Source: Phlebopus portentosus
Lineage: Eukaryota > Basidiomycota > Agaricomycetes > Boletales > Boletinellaceae
DNA length: 64,000 nucleotides
Reading direction: 5' to 3'
Assembly (NCBI GenBank): GCA_037892935.1
Contig: JAYXKI010000001.1
Location: 1,364,001-1,428,000, forward strand
Shown here one piece after another: positions 46,544-58,000 of the stretch (positions are counted from its first letter, which is position 1; the number at the start of each line of letters is the position of its first letter). Below the pieces are notes generated by a model. That model saw nothing but the letters and a program-made list of their open reading frames with translations. It had not been told where the DNA came from and ran no database searches. The position numbers and the translations under genes were made by a program.

Positions 46544-48644
46544 TCAAAGGATATTCGCTGATTTACTCCAGTCCCGTCGCCTCTTTTTCTCGCTCTCTTT
46601 TATATCTGACATAATTTTTTCGTAACTTGTTGGATCCCGGGTCTTGTCTTTCTTACGTCGTTTGCCGATGTCGGAACCAGGCAATGAGGACGAATCATCC
46701 ATTATGTCCTTGGGCACCAAGCGAACTTGTGGTGGATTCTTTGGTTTATGTGGGAAGATGTCCCCCCACGAAGACTTGCGAGCGTCATAATATGGCTGCT
46801 TGCCCTGGGATCGAGGGATTGTCATTCGCATTATTTTACCTTTTGCAAATGAGTCAGCGAACTTGATGCTGATATCTAGCAAGCAAAAGCAGACCTTCCA
46901 AGGTACATCCATCGATAATGACATGACCGCTTCTTTTTAATGGTGGAAATACCATGCGCGGCCAGTCGTACGCTTCTAACCGAATCCGGTCTACGGGATC
47001 TTCGCCAACTGGTTCGGACTGATGTAATGCACCGTCTGTGGCACTGGTCTGATGTAATGACGGTCTCTTTCCTCGTCGAATTACAACGTAACTGTATCCG
47101 ATGTCCTCGTGGCCGGCACGAACGTGTTTGGTTTTCCGTAGGAATGCCGGTCTCTGTAGGCGCTGTGAGAAGGAGCATTGCAGGTTGGATTTCCCCGAAT
47201 TGAGCAATGGACAAGCTCCGTCATGAGGACACTTTGTCAAATGGCCGGTGAATCAAAAGCGAACCGACAGATTCGTAGAACCTCACCGGAGCGACCACAT
47301 GGCAGCCAGACGCAGGGTCATGTTGTAATGCAGGATCTTGCAATTCCTTGCGGCCTAAACGCAGAAGTTGTTCCCTCGCCTCAGCAATGCTGATGAAGCC
47401 GGCAGAAGTATCGTGGTCAATCAGCACCTGCCTGCAGTGAGTAACGCACAATTGCGAGAAGGCACAATGTAAATTTCTTTCTTACAATGACATTTGCACC
47501 GCTGGACCACATTTGCTTAATCAGGTCCTTCTTGGCTACGGAATTTTGGAGCGACGATAAGTAGAATGCCGAAAGGGCCAAAATGTCACCATCTTCCGTT
47601 CTTTCAGCTTGTTCGGCATCAGGGTATCCTTTGCGCCATCGTACAGTAGTATGAGCCGTATCTGATCCTTGAAAGCATGTCCAATTTCAAGCGGTGATAC
47701 TTGGATATTAGAAGCTTACCCTCTATAAGTTTTTTCGCCATCGAAGTAAGTGCATCGCGCCGTTCGATACCCAGATATGAAGATATGGTTGACTGTGACA
47801 GAAGGGCGTCAGGCTTTGGGACTGCTTCTTCTTCGTCAGATGTCTCTTGAAATGCATGCATGGATGCCCTGAACAGAATGGTAAGTTTCCTAGTTGAATC
47901 TCTAAAGAAATGAGCCGCGCCAAAAGCCACTTCCTACTGCCGAGCCCCAATCGATTACACTTCGCACTTTCCACTCCTCTCCTAATCTATGTTTAATGTT
48001 ATCCAACACTGCGTAGACCACAGAATAATGTGCTGGAAGTGCGACCGACGCAAATGCGGTTCCATCCCTTTCGGCATGGCGTCTAGCTTGTTTCCAGGAC
48101 TTGTAATCGGTTTCGTAAGTTGTGTGCCATAGACCATTACCGCCCTGGTCTTGGTCCTGAAAGAGACGTTTTGCGTCCTCATGTAACCGGGGCTTGTCTC
48201 CATCTGGTGGCTGATCAGTTTCCTACCGTTCACTGAGAATTATTCAATACCATTTATGACTCTCTCAATAGCTTCCCGAAGCTCCGCGGACAAGAATACG
48301 GACCCGATATTCCTACTTCCAAACCTGGCCCTAAAAGACTTCCGTTCTGTGGGAGTTGCCGCCTCCTCCTCGCGCTCGGTGAGCTGAACTGACCAGGCTT
48401 CGTCGAATTCAAGGACTTCCAACTCCTTTGCGGAAGATGACCCAAATTCTAAGCTTTCTCGCGGTTTATGCTTGAGCAAGGCCATGTCTGCGTCTCTAAG
48501 CAGAGCTCGCAAAGAGGGATCTAGTTCAAGAGGTGCATTCGGTCCGATAGAAGAGCTGCTCGAAGACGAGGAGAATTTTGCAGTGCTGACGAAAGCTCTT
48601 CGAGAGCACGCCCGAATAACAGACGGGCATTGTCCACGAAGCAT
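46544..48644 (-). CDS. rsm22: Rsm22-like mitoribosome small-subunit assembly factor (METTL17 family)
   Basis: METTL17/Rsm22 proteins have a methyltransferase fold and help assemble the mitochondrial small ribosomal subunit. Start ATG at 48644-48642 (MLRGQCPSVIRACSRRAFVS), a plausible mitochondrial presequence; stop at 46546-46544. Blocks: DLxEDAKRLFQDQ-like region, YSVVYAVLDNIKHRL, VRSVIDWGSAVGSGFW (SAM-fold glycine loop), SSYLGIERR, then the cysteine region CPHDGACPL with FSQRLQRPAFLRKTKH and YSYVVIRRGKRPS. Cysteines of this region bind an Fe-S cluster in studied homologues. The C-terminal exon has KQPYYDARKSSWGDIFPHK and a Lys-rich end. Five or so introns; the one near 48250-48190 is uncertain (GTCATA donor). 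Divergent from sad1 with 206 bp between starts. Confidence 0.8.
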
Positions 48645-48850
48645 AGTGCAAGTGCGCTTAGCAAACGGCCACCGCAAGAAAATAGTGTGTACTGTAGAGA
48701 GAAAGCAAAGGTAGTGAAAGACTTCTTGCACGACGCGGTAGAAGAACGTGACCACCGTCGCGTCTCTGATTCACCAATCACAATCATCGATCGTTGATCA
48801 CCACATCTCCTTTTGAGCACTCAACTTTCAACATCTGTTCATCCCAGACC
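48645..48850. promoter_or_regulatory. Divergent promoter between rsm22 and sad1
   Basis: 206 bp separate two opposite start codons, with no gene inside. Shared promoter inferred from spacing. Confidence 0.45.
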
Positions 48851-50872
48851 ATGTCGAAGGCTACGGCAAGCCAGAGCGATTTACCTCCTACAGATAGACC
48901 GCTGAAGAAAGCGAAATCCAGTCGCGAAAGTTCCGCTCAAACCACAAACGAGGGTCTGGCAAAGCCGAATAAAGATTCCATTTCGCGTCAGGACGTAGAC
49001 CCGGACGGTTTCGAAGAGGATCCCTATGGAGAGTCATCGCAGACTAATGGAGAACCGTCACGCGCATCCGACATGTATCTCGATACGGTCTATTCAGTTT
49101 ACTTCCTCATCTACTGTCGTCATCCACTTACATTTCTCATAGGTCAATCGCACTGCTCTCGATTTTGATTTCGAGAAAGTATGCTCTGTCTCCCTTTCAA
49201 ATATAAATATATACGGATGCCTCGTATGTGGGAAATATTTTCAAGGGAGAGGACGTAATTCATATGCATATGCCCATTCCATACATGAAGACCATCACGT
49301 CTTTATTAACCTTGAAACGAAAAAGGTCTGCTCTAAATGTTCTTTCATCTCTTGGAGATTTTCCGATGATATCTCAGGTATACGTCCTCCCGGACGGGTA
49401 TCTTGTTTCTGATCCTTCGTTAGAGGACGTGTCGTTCGTCTTGGACCCGACTTTCACGCGCCAGTCGATTGCCGAATTGTCGTCCCCGGCGCATTTGAAT
49501 AAGCTTTCGTACGACCTTGCGAACAAGCCATACCTCCCCGGATACATTGGTCTAAACAATATCAAACGGCATGATCATTTGAATGTGATTATCTTGGCTC
49601 TTACACACATCCCACCGCTGCGTGATTTCTTGCTCCTCTCCGGCTTTCGGAGAAAGGAAAGTGAGCTCTTGAAGCGTTTTGCGGGGCTAGCAAAGAAAAT
49701 TTGGAATCCCCGGCTTTTCAAGAGTCAGGTCAGCCCCCACGAGTTTCTCCAGGAAGTTGGCCGTGTGAGCACGGGTAAATTCAGGCTAGAGGAGCAGGGA
49801 GACCCGGTAGAATTCTTGGGATGGCTTCTCAACCATCTACACAAAGATCTGGGAGGGACTAAAAAGAAAAATTCAAGTATGCGGCTACATGATACTCTTT
49901 AAAGCCTTGTCTAACTTAACATTTAAGGCATTATATATTCAACATTCCAGGGCGAACTTCGCATGGAGACACAGCAAGTTCTTGTCAAACCAGAGGGCGA
50001 GACGAATCATCGGCCCCAGTTTGACATAGACAGGGGTACGAATCTGTTATGTACGTACCTCGAGGTCCATACTTGACGCTTTATCTCCTTCATAGAAACA
50101 AAAACGAACATGTCTCCGTTCCTTTTTTTATCTGTCGACCTTCCTCCACCTCCCCTTTTTCAGGACGCCGTTGAGAAGAACATTATTCCTCAAGTGAGTT
50201 TGGCATCTCTGCTCTCCAAATACGACGGCAAAGCTACCAAGGTTAGTTAGTTTCATTTTTTCGCGTCCAATTTACTATGCTCAAACCAATTTCGAAGGAA
50301 TATCTTGGTCAACTGCGGCGTTTCAAATGCCAGCGTTTGCCGCCTTATCTTGTTCTTCATTTCAAGCGCTTCACGAAGAATAATTTTGTAGAAGAAAAGA
50401 ATCCGACCATCGTCAACTTCCCGCTGAGGGGAGTCGATTTCCGCGAATGTAAGCAGCGCTTCTATCCTGTCTCCATATATTTACCCGATTCACCGGAGTC
50501 CAATAGATCTAGATGCTCCGCCAAATCATCCGGGCACCGTCTACGATCTGATTGCCAACGTTGTGCACGAATCTGTCGCGGGCACAACCCGCGATAAAGT
50601 AAACACTGCTTGGAAAATTCATTTACGAGCAGGCGGCGGCGGCGGCGAGAACGAAAAATGGTTTCAAATTCAAGATCTAATCGTTGAAGAAGTGAGGAAA
50701 GAAATGATATTCCTCGGTGAGACCGTCATCCAGGCGAGTTGCTACCTATAACAAGGCTCTGCCTCGATAATTCCTAATGTATTACTTCGCTGTGCAGATC
50801 TGGGAAAGACGTGACCCATCGAGATCAAGCACGAAAGAATCCAGCATGGCGGCCGATAGCCGGTTATCATAG
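48851..50872 (+). CDS. sad1: Sad1/USP39 spliceosomal ubiquitin-protease homologue (inactive)
   Basis: Sad1/USP39 belongs to the U4/U6.U5 tri-snRNP and is needed for splicing. ATG at 48851. A disordered N-terminus is followed by a ZnF-UBP: CLVCGKYFQGRGRNSYAYAH with SIHEDHHVFINLETKKVYVL. The USP fold begins PYLPGYIGLNNIKRHDHLNV. In active USPs a catalytic Cys lies at this place (GLxNxGNxCFxN); here it is Asp, as expected for this catalytically dead family. Further blocks: LLSGFRRKESELLKRFAGLA, DPVEFLGWLLNHLHKDLGG, LRRFKCQRLPPYLVLHFKRF, YDLIANVVHES, KWFQIQDLIVEEV and IWERRDPS near the end. About six introns; the 5' SS at 50449 and AG at 50507 give phase-correct joining. Stop TAG at 50870-50872. 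Confidence 0.88.
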
Positions 50873-50999
50873 TGATTCGAACTTGATATTTTCTTGTCTT
50901 CCTGAATCTCGATGTCTGTGAGCGTTTCGAACAGGGCAATAAAGAGTAGATTTCATTAACGGCTCAAAATGCTATGTGCGAGAAGTCCGGATAGGCGCC
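50873..50999. other. Short spacer between converging genes
   Basis: 127 bp of 3' flanking DNA; no feature seen. Confidence 0.4.
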
Positions 51000-51366
51000 C
51001 TAAGACGTTTTGACACGGGTATCCTCACTAGAAACTGGTGCTGCCGCACTGCCTTCGGATTTAGGCATTTCTTTGACTGTTGAACTAGTTGAAAGTTTAT
51101 CCTCATTCGATCGGGATCGGTTTAACGCCGTCCTGAGATGCATAGTTTCAGGGGCTCTATGCCAATGATTTAGGGGCCATCATGGAAACTCACGCTTGTG
51201 CACCGCTACTAGTGTTTTCAATCAAGGGTTTGAAGATGTAGACGCCGGAAACTACACCTAAGTAGAAAATCCTGAGCTGGTTGGAATGCCGAAGGGTAAA
51301 CGAAAGGAGTTCCTTACCAGTGGCCGCAGCTACGAAACAGTTTATAAGATTTGCTCTTCGAGACAT
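51000..51366 (-). CDS. Small single-pass membrane protein, three exons, function unknown
   Basis: Too short and too spliced to show as one open frame. ATG at 51366-51364. Exon 1 encodes MSRRANLINCFVAAATG; an intron (GTAAGG...CTTAG, about 59 nt) leads to VVSGVYIFKPLIENTSSGAQ; a second intron (GTGAGT...CTCAG, about 60 nt) leads to a hydrophilic exon ending SSEDTRVKTS and TAG at 51002-51000. The product is about 80 residues with one hydrophobic helix spanning the exon 1/2 junction and a Ser-rich tail. The form suggests a small mitochondrial or ER membrane protein, but no family was assigned. Its start lies 216 bp from that of the mL40 gene on the other strand, suggesting a shared promoter. Confidence 0.5.
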
Positions 51367-51582
51367 TCACGCGCCGAGCGTAACTGTTCGAGGTTGAGAA
51401 AATGAGGGTGCTCGCTGACAGTTGCGGTCACGGCGGTTGTTCAATGTTATTGCAAATGTCGATGCAGAAGTGTAGATTTAGACACAAGTAACGTCATGTG
51501 ACTGGATGATCACCTCCAAACGTGGATAAACTGTTGTATTGTAAAGCGAAGGAATGTCGGTCACAATCTCGCAATTCCCGTC
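51367..51582. promoter_or_regulatory. Divergent promoter between the small membrane protein and mL40 genes
   Basis: 216 bp between opposite start codons; no gene inside. Inferred from spacing. Confidence 0.4.
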
Positions 51583-52155
51583 ATGGCCTCATCTTTACTT
51601 GCTTCGTCGAAAATAGTTGCGAGAAAAAAGTATGCTAACTTTACTCTCGTCTACACGCGAAATGCGGGACGAAAAGCAGGACACTCTGGCGACCCGCAAA
51701 ATGAATTGATTCGTCGCGTACTCTATCCAAGCAATATTCGCAACAGAGAGACTCCGACCGGGACATGGAGGCCAGACGTCGCGAAGGCTCTGCGAAAAGC
51801 GATACCCTCGAAGCAAGCGCACGAAACGATAGAGCGCGCGTGGCTTTTGCACGAGAGACATATGCGATGGAAACGTGACGAGGAGACGAAGCGGAAATTC
51901 GAGTGCATCCGCAGAGCGATGGTGGAATTGGAGTTAGTTGACCCGTATCTGTTCAAGGAAGCGAATCGTGTAGAGGATCCTAGAAAGCGAGCTGAAGCTG
52001 AGGCGGAGCTGTTGAAAGGCTTGAAGGGAGCAGAGAAGAAGGCAATGGAGTGTAGATTGCCCGGATTGTTTCCTCCAGAACTGCGGCTCCCGACAGACAC
52101 TCCTCCTCGTACAGGATGGGACTACGATTGGAAATTACCGTCAACATCCTCTTGA
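51583..52155 (+). CDS. mrpl28: Mitochondrial large-subunit ribosomal protein mL40 (MRP-L28 family)
   Basis: A single open frame of 190 codons with no intron, unusual for this window. ATG at 51583. A basic N-terminus (LLASSKIVARKKYANFTLVY) suits mitochondrial import. The family core follows: RVLYPSNIRNRETPTGTWRP, ERAWLLHERHMRWKRDEETK and a long charged helix, then FPPELRLPTDTPPRTGWDYD at the C-terminus. mL40 is a peripheral component of the mitochondrial large subunit. Complete. Confidence 0.78.
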   Translation: MASSLLASSKIVARKKYANFTLVYTRNAGRKAGHSGDPQNELIRRVLYPSNIRNRETPTGTWRPDVAKALRKAIPSKQAHETIERAWLLHERHMRWKRDEETKRKFECIRRAMVELELVDPYLFKEANRVEDPRKRAEAEAELLKGLKGAEKKAMECRLPGLFPPELRLPTDTPPRTGWDYDWKLPSTSS

Positions 52156-52864
52156 TTTTTTGTAAGTGGTGATCCTGTACTTGTGTCTGACCTTAGAACA
52201 TTTATAAGAGCGCATGCTTTTTCCTGTGTTAGATCATTCGAAGCCCAAGCTAGAAAGCACGCCGAGACGATAGTGCATTTGAAGCGGGCAGAGACTTCCT
52301 TCGGTTTAGAATTTTAGTAGATTTGGTCTCGCTACAAAATTTCTGTATCTTTCGTACTTTTCTTTATTGAATGTGCATGTACGCCAACTTCACTCTACAC
52401 CGCATCCGCATATGCCCCTCACCCCGTTGTACCCGCTGCCACAAACCCGATACGGTTACCCACAGAATAACGGAACACGTTCTCTATCGCGACATCCAAT
52501 ATGAGACGTTTTTCCTTCACCGCCTCCCACCCGACCCGACAGTAGTCTTCGACCAGTCCGACGAGACACACTGTGAGTTTTTCAAGCGCATTTTCGAACC
52601 GCCTTAAGGGATTTTTTCTCCATGACGAGGACGGGTTTTCACTCTTCTACATCATGGAACATTTTTTGCCCTCGCTTACCTCATAACATTTTTTCTACAA
52701 AAACCTGTACTTAAAACAAACCTCGCTTTAAAATAAAACACTTTAGCATGTACGCCACGTGACTTACTTATTGTAGTGGCGCGTAAACACATTATTGTGA
52801 ACTTCAAAACGTTGACGGTCCCAGTGACTTCTAGAGAAAGCTATATTGATAGAGCCCGGCAGCC
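52156..52864. other. 709-bp spacer with a possible LINE relic
   Basis: Contains the short zinc-knuckle-like frame at 52371-52607 and T-rich DNA, and a CACGTGAC at about 52758-52765 close to the csn2 start. Confidence 0.45.
52371..52607 (+). pseudogene. Possible relic of a LINE reverse-transcriptase C-terminal zinc motif
   Basis: A 78-codon frame reads NFTLHRIRICPSPRCTRCHK then PDTVTHRITEH and LYRDIQYETFFLHRLPPDP. The order PSPxCxxC...ETVxHxxxxCxxY is that of the zf-RVT knuckle at the end of non-LTR retrotransposon polyproteins, and the second Cys-bearing half (HxxxxC) is degraded here. No upstream reverse transcriptase remains. A coincidental short ORF is possible. Confidence 0.35.
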
Positions 52865-54863
52865 ATGGATGACGACGATGCTGATTATATGCAAGGAAGC
52901 GAGGATGAAGTGGATATCCTTTACCCAGGGCTTTCATCTGTACTGTCACTGACTACTGTGAAAGGATTATGGCTTTGATTACTCTGACGGAGATGAAGCC
53001 GACGATAGCGGGACTCCAGATCTCGAGAATATGTACTACTCTGCGAAATGTGAGCCTCGCCCCGCTTCTGACTTGCGATGACAATTAAAGACTCGTGCAG
53101 CTTTAAAGGAAGACAATCCTGAAGAGGCGCTTGCAGCATTCAAACGTATCGCGACGTCGGAAGAAAAGCAAGGAGACTGGTAATGAAATATATTTCTTTT
53201 GCTGCGTGTATATCGTCACTTATATTATGTCATTAAGGGGATTCAAAGCCTTAAAGCAGGCTACGAAACTGTTGTTTAACGTCCTGCATCGACCAGATGA
53301 AGCGCTTGAGACTTATACGAAATTACTGACGTACACGAGATCAGCGATCACTCGCAATTACGCAGAGAAATCGATAAATTCTATACTAGACTACGTCGGG
53401 ACCGGGCAAGGAGATGATATCAACGTGAATATCCTCGAGAGATTCTATCAAGTCACCTTGGACGCATTGCAGGAAGCGAAGAATGAGGTTGGTGTACCAT
53501 ATGTATCGCAGATCTCTTGTTGACTCATAGCTTTGTCAGCGCCTCTCTGCAAAGACGAAGCTGAAGCTAGCAAAACTCTGGTTGGACAGACGAGAGTTTG
53601 GTCGTCTAGATAATGTTCGTCAATTTGTGCCTTCCCTATCGCGGTTAATAACAGATCTTCAGGTGATCCGGCAACTGCATCAAGCCACTGAGAGTTCTGA
53701 AGATCAGCAATCGCGGGGCACGCAGCTACTTGAAATTTACGCTCTCGAGATTCAGATGTACAATGAGATGAGGAATTTCAAGAAACTTAAGGTAAGTTAC
53801 GGTCACGATTAAACAGCTCGAATTTTTACACTCTTCGAATACAGGAAATTTATAATGCAACTAATGAAGTCCGCTCTGCTATTCCTCACCCTCGTATTCT
53901 GGGTGTCATTAAGGAATGTGGTGGGAAGATGTGGATGGGAGAACGTACGTCTCGTGCCATTTTTGGAGAAGGTGTTGCACTGAGCCTCTTTAGGTCAATG
54001 GAACCGTGCCAGCGAGGACTTCTTCCAGTCTTTTAACAACTACAATGATGCCGGGTCGCCGCAACGCATCCAAGTCTTAAAATATCTGGTACTGGCGAAC
54101 ATGCTGACAGGCAGCGAGGTTAATCCATTCGACAGTCAAGAGACCAAGCCGTAAGTCGGATTTAGCATCGTATTTTCACCGCCTTCTATTGACTAATCGC
54201 AAAAAGATATAAAGAAGATCCCCAAATAAAGGCTATGACTGACCTTGTCGACGCATATCAACGCCGTGAGGTGCATACAGCGGAAAGAATCCTTCGAGGT
54301 GGGATATAGACGCTTATTGTGTGGCTTTCATGCACTGACTTGCCTTTCGTGAAAAGAGAACAAATCAACGATAATGGGTGATCCCTTTATTCAATCTTAC
54401 ATCGGTGACTTGCTTAGGAGTCTGAGGACATCCTACTTGATCGATCTCATAAAGCCATATACGCGTCTAGAGTTGACGTTTTTGGCCCGGGTAGGCGATC
54501 TCTGTTCAGTTCGTATAACAGTTCTCGCTGAATTCTGTGCCCTAGCAATTGAACGTAGAGACGGATGAGGTTGAGGAAATGCTAATTGATCTCATCCTGG
54601 AGGGCAAAGTTCAAGGTCGAATTGACCAGGTCAATATGCGCTTAGAGCTAGACAGACAGTATGTTCTTCGCTTTCTACAGCCATCTACATGTCTCTCATG
54701 TTTCTATTATAGACAAACGCTTGAGAAGAGACGATATGCAGCCTTAGAAAGGTGGACAGAGGCGATTGAAGGCGTCCACGCTACAATCACACAGAAGGCT
54801 TCGTCCGGCCGAAATGCAGAGAGTGCGGCTATCAACGCACCCGAGTTGAGCGTTTTTAGTTGA
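52865..54863 (+). CDS. csn2: COP9 signalosome subunit 2
   Basis: CSN2 is the PCI-domain scaffold of the COP9 signalosome, which removes NEDD8 from cullins. ATG at 52865 ([15 protein letters not shown]), then after intron 1 [14 protein letters not shown] and [11 protein letters not shown], matching the acidic family N-terminus. TPR-like helices: [59 protein letters not shown]. Then [60 protein letters not shown], and the PCI winged helix [20 protein letters not shown] with [16 protein letters not shown]. About ten introns, the densest here. Stop TGA at 54861-54863. Complete. Confidence 0.9.
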
Positions 54864-55026
54864 TGTAGACCACGTGACCTGTAGTTCTATGTATTTCACT
54901 TTTTGCGCCGAATGAACTCAGTTCCAGCTACTCGGTGTGGCTTGCCTTAACCATCTATGTTCACTCTTCACGATTTTGATAACATAAGGCATCGCTCGCC
55001 TTGAGATCTCTACCTTCGGACGACAA
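54864..55026. promoter_or_regulatory. Short promoter region of fab1
   Basis: 163 bp between the csn2 stop and the fab1 start, with CCACGTGACC at about 54869-54878. A closely similar CCACGTGAC lies upstream of csn2. No gene inside. Confidence 0.4.
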
Positions 55027-58000
55027 ATGGAGTCACCACAACCACACCCGGCGTCACCAACAGTTGCCTCGTCGAGCGGAGGTCCTTTAAAGTCGAGCAG
55101 TAGTTCGACCAAGGTCGTCGATGATGTTACGAGCTTGACGAGCTTCAACCCGTTTTCAGAAGAGGATGAGCACGAGTCATCTTATACTCTGGTATCGTCC
55201 ATATTTTCTCGAGTCAAGAACTCGTTCGCGGCACCTCTGTCTTCCGTGGTTGCAGCGGCGCCTGGAACATCTACTGCCAACGCTCGAGAAAGTGTGCCAC
55301 CCGTAGAACAGAAGCGACCGTCAGCTGGCACGCATCCGGCACAGGTCACAAGCCCAGTTTTGAAGCCGGTCACAGATAAGCTTCGCCCCAAGATTGCGAG
55401 CGCCGCAGGCCCTACTCTAGCCCCACCCCTTGTATCCGTTATACCAGCACGGCCTGAAACACTGATTTTCTCCTCCGAGTATGAAAAACCAGGAAGAAAT
55501 GGACTACTCTATTCACAGTCAGCAGAGTCTCAAGAAGGCGGGCTTTTCGGAACGGTCATACCAGGCTTTCCAATACAGGACGATGCACGCAGTATCCGTA
55601 CGTCGGCCAGCTTGAAGCGATCAGCCTCAGTTTCCAAGGTCATCAGAAGGATTCGTGGGGAAGGTACACTCCAGAATTGTGCCGCCTGTTCTCTTTATTT
55701 ATCTCATTCTCTCTAGGATTATCACGAGATTACTGGATGGATGACGAAACTTGCAAAGAATGCTACGATTGCAAAAGTGTGTTCACAACCTGGAGACGAA
55801 AGCATCATTGTAGAATATGTGGTGCGTGATAGTTCCTCTGTGCCAAGACATTGATCACCAACAGCATCATCCAGGCCAGATTTTTTGCTCTCGGTGCGCA
55901 TCTAACATCATTAAGGGATCACGGTTCGGTCACGAAGGCATGCTTCGCGTTTGTAACCTATGCCTTGAAAAACTCAACTACGACGACGATGGAGACGATG
56001 ATGACAGGCGGTCAGTCATATCAAACCTATCTTCCTCTTGGCCATATCCTGTGGCAGATCACTATCTGCAATCGCTAGGCCATCATTCTCAGTCGCCTTT
56101 CGCTGCTTCACAACTATTCGGCCGTACCGATGAGCCTTATAGTCTGTATTCGATCGCCGAGACAAAACGGCATCTATCTGGCTCTGATGGCGGAGGCTTC
56201 GGGTCACGTCCTTTGACTCCAGGGGGAGACGCTGTGGATAGTTATTGGGAAGAATCCGAAGAAGCACAGCCTGCACCTTTCCGGCGCACGCTAACCGACG
56301 AGGATAAGGATCCTCTGCCTGATTCGGAACCCTTTGCCTCTGATCAATCACCAACAGCTCCACGCTCTGCCACCAAGACACCAGATCCTCATACTTCTTT
56401 ACCCTGTCAAGCTACAGGCACGAAGAGCTCCATCCAATTCCCTGGAGGCTCCCCAGACCTCAACTCTGATGGTCTCCATACTTCACGGTCTAGAGTCGAT
56501 TCTTACGCAGAAACAGAGATCCACACGCCATTTTTGCGAAGCAGAGTACATAGTCGCCTGAACGAGCTCGCGCTTGGAGAAGCTGGATGGCGTACCCGAC
56601 GGGAGAGCACAGCGTAAGTGTATAGGACTCTTTCGACGGTAGAGTAATACTGACTGTGCTATAGCTATGCCCAGGAGCTGAATACTATCTCGATGTTTCA
56701 TCTACGGATCATGCTGCGACAAATGCTTACAACGGAAGGAATATCTAATATAAGGGAATGGGAGGAAGCACTTCTGAAGCTAGCCCTTCGAATAGCAAGG
56801 GAACTCACCTTCACTGCCTATCCCTATCGAGAAGGAGCTGATATGGACGTGCGCCGCTATGTGAAGATAAAGAAAATACCTGGTGGCTCCCCAAGGGATT
56901 CCGAATATGTCGACGGTGCAGTCATAACCAAAAATGTGGCTCACAAACAAATGCCCCGGTCTCAACGAAACCCACGCATTATGCTTCTGACCTTTCCCTT
57001 GGAGTTCCAGCGCGTCGAGGGACAGTACATGCACTTTGGTCAGATTGTTCGCCAAGAAAAAGAATATCTCACAAATCTGGTCACTCGGATTGCTGCGCTT
57101 CGACCTCATGTTGTACTTGCGGAGAAGTCGGTGTCGAGACTGGCCCTGGAGGAGCTTGTAAAGCACCGCATCGCTGTCGCACGGACGGTCAAGGAGTCGG
57201 CGATAAAGCTCGTGGCTCGCATGACTCAAGCGGACATTTTTTCATCTATTGATAAGCTAGCTGTTGAGCCTCGTCTTGGTCACTGTGGGAACTATCGGAT
57301 CCAGACGTTTGACCATCCTCTAATTCCATGCCGAAGGAAATCTTATATGAGGTTTGAGGGCTGCAGTCGAGACCTAGGGTGCACGATTATACTACGAGGT
57401 GGCGATGTTGACCACCTCAGAAGAGTCAAAAAAGTCACCTTATTTCTGGCTTTCATCGTTCGAAATCTGAAGTTGGAAACGCATTTATGGAAGGATTCAG
57501 TTATCACTGCTCCTCATCTGACAGCGGATGCCGCCCCCCCGGGCTATCTCGCGTCCGTGTCGACAGCATCAGCCGTTCGTCGTACTACCCAGTCGGCGCA
57601 TTGTGATGCTTTGCATGTACACATGGATGATCCTGATAACAATGCTCCATACGATGAGCTTCCAAATGAAGAAGTGAAGTCTTTGGAGCTGTCACGGCGT
57701 ATCCAAGCATCTTTGGAACCGTATCTGAAGACTTTTATTTCAGTCTCTGCCACCCTCCGCTTCCCCCCACCATATCCAATTTGGCGAATGAAAGAACTTG
57801 ATGACGAGCTTCAACGAGCTCGGAGATCGTGGGAAGACGAGATCATCAGATCCGAAGAGAAACCGTCGACACCAAAACACGCAAGGCACGAAACTATCAC
57901 GGCATCGTCCTCTGAGACGTTTACAACTGCGGAAAATATAAAAGCCCAGATTGAAGCTCTGCCCTCACCTGGCCTTCCCGAATCACCGAGTCCCGTGGAG

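Noticed and set aside
48472..48714. Plus-strand open frame opposite the rsm22 first exon
   Set aside because: Antisense shadow of the Ser-rich presequence exon.
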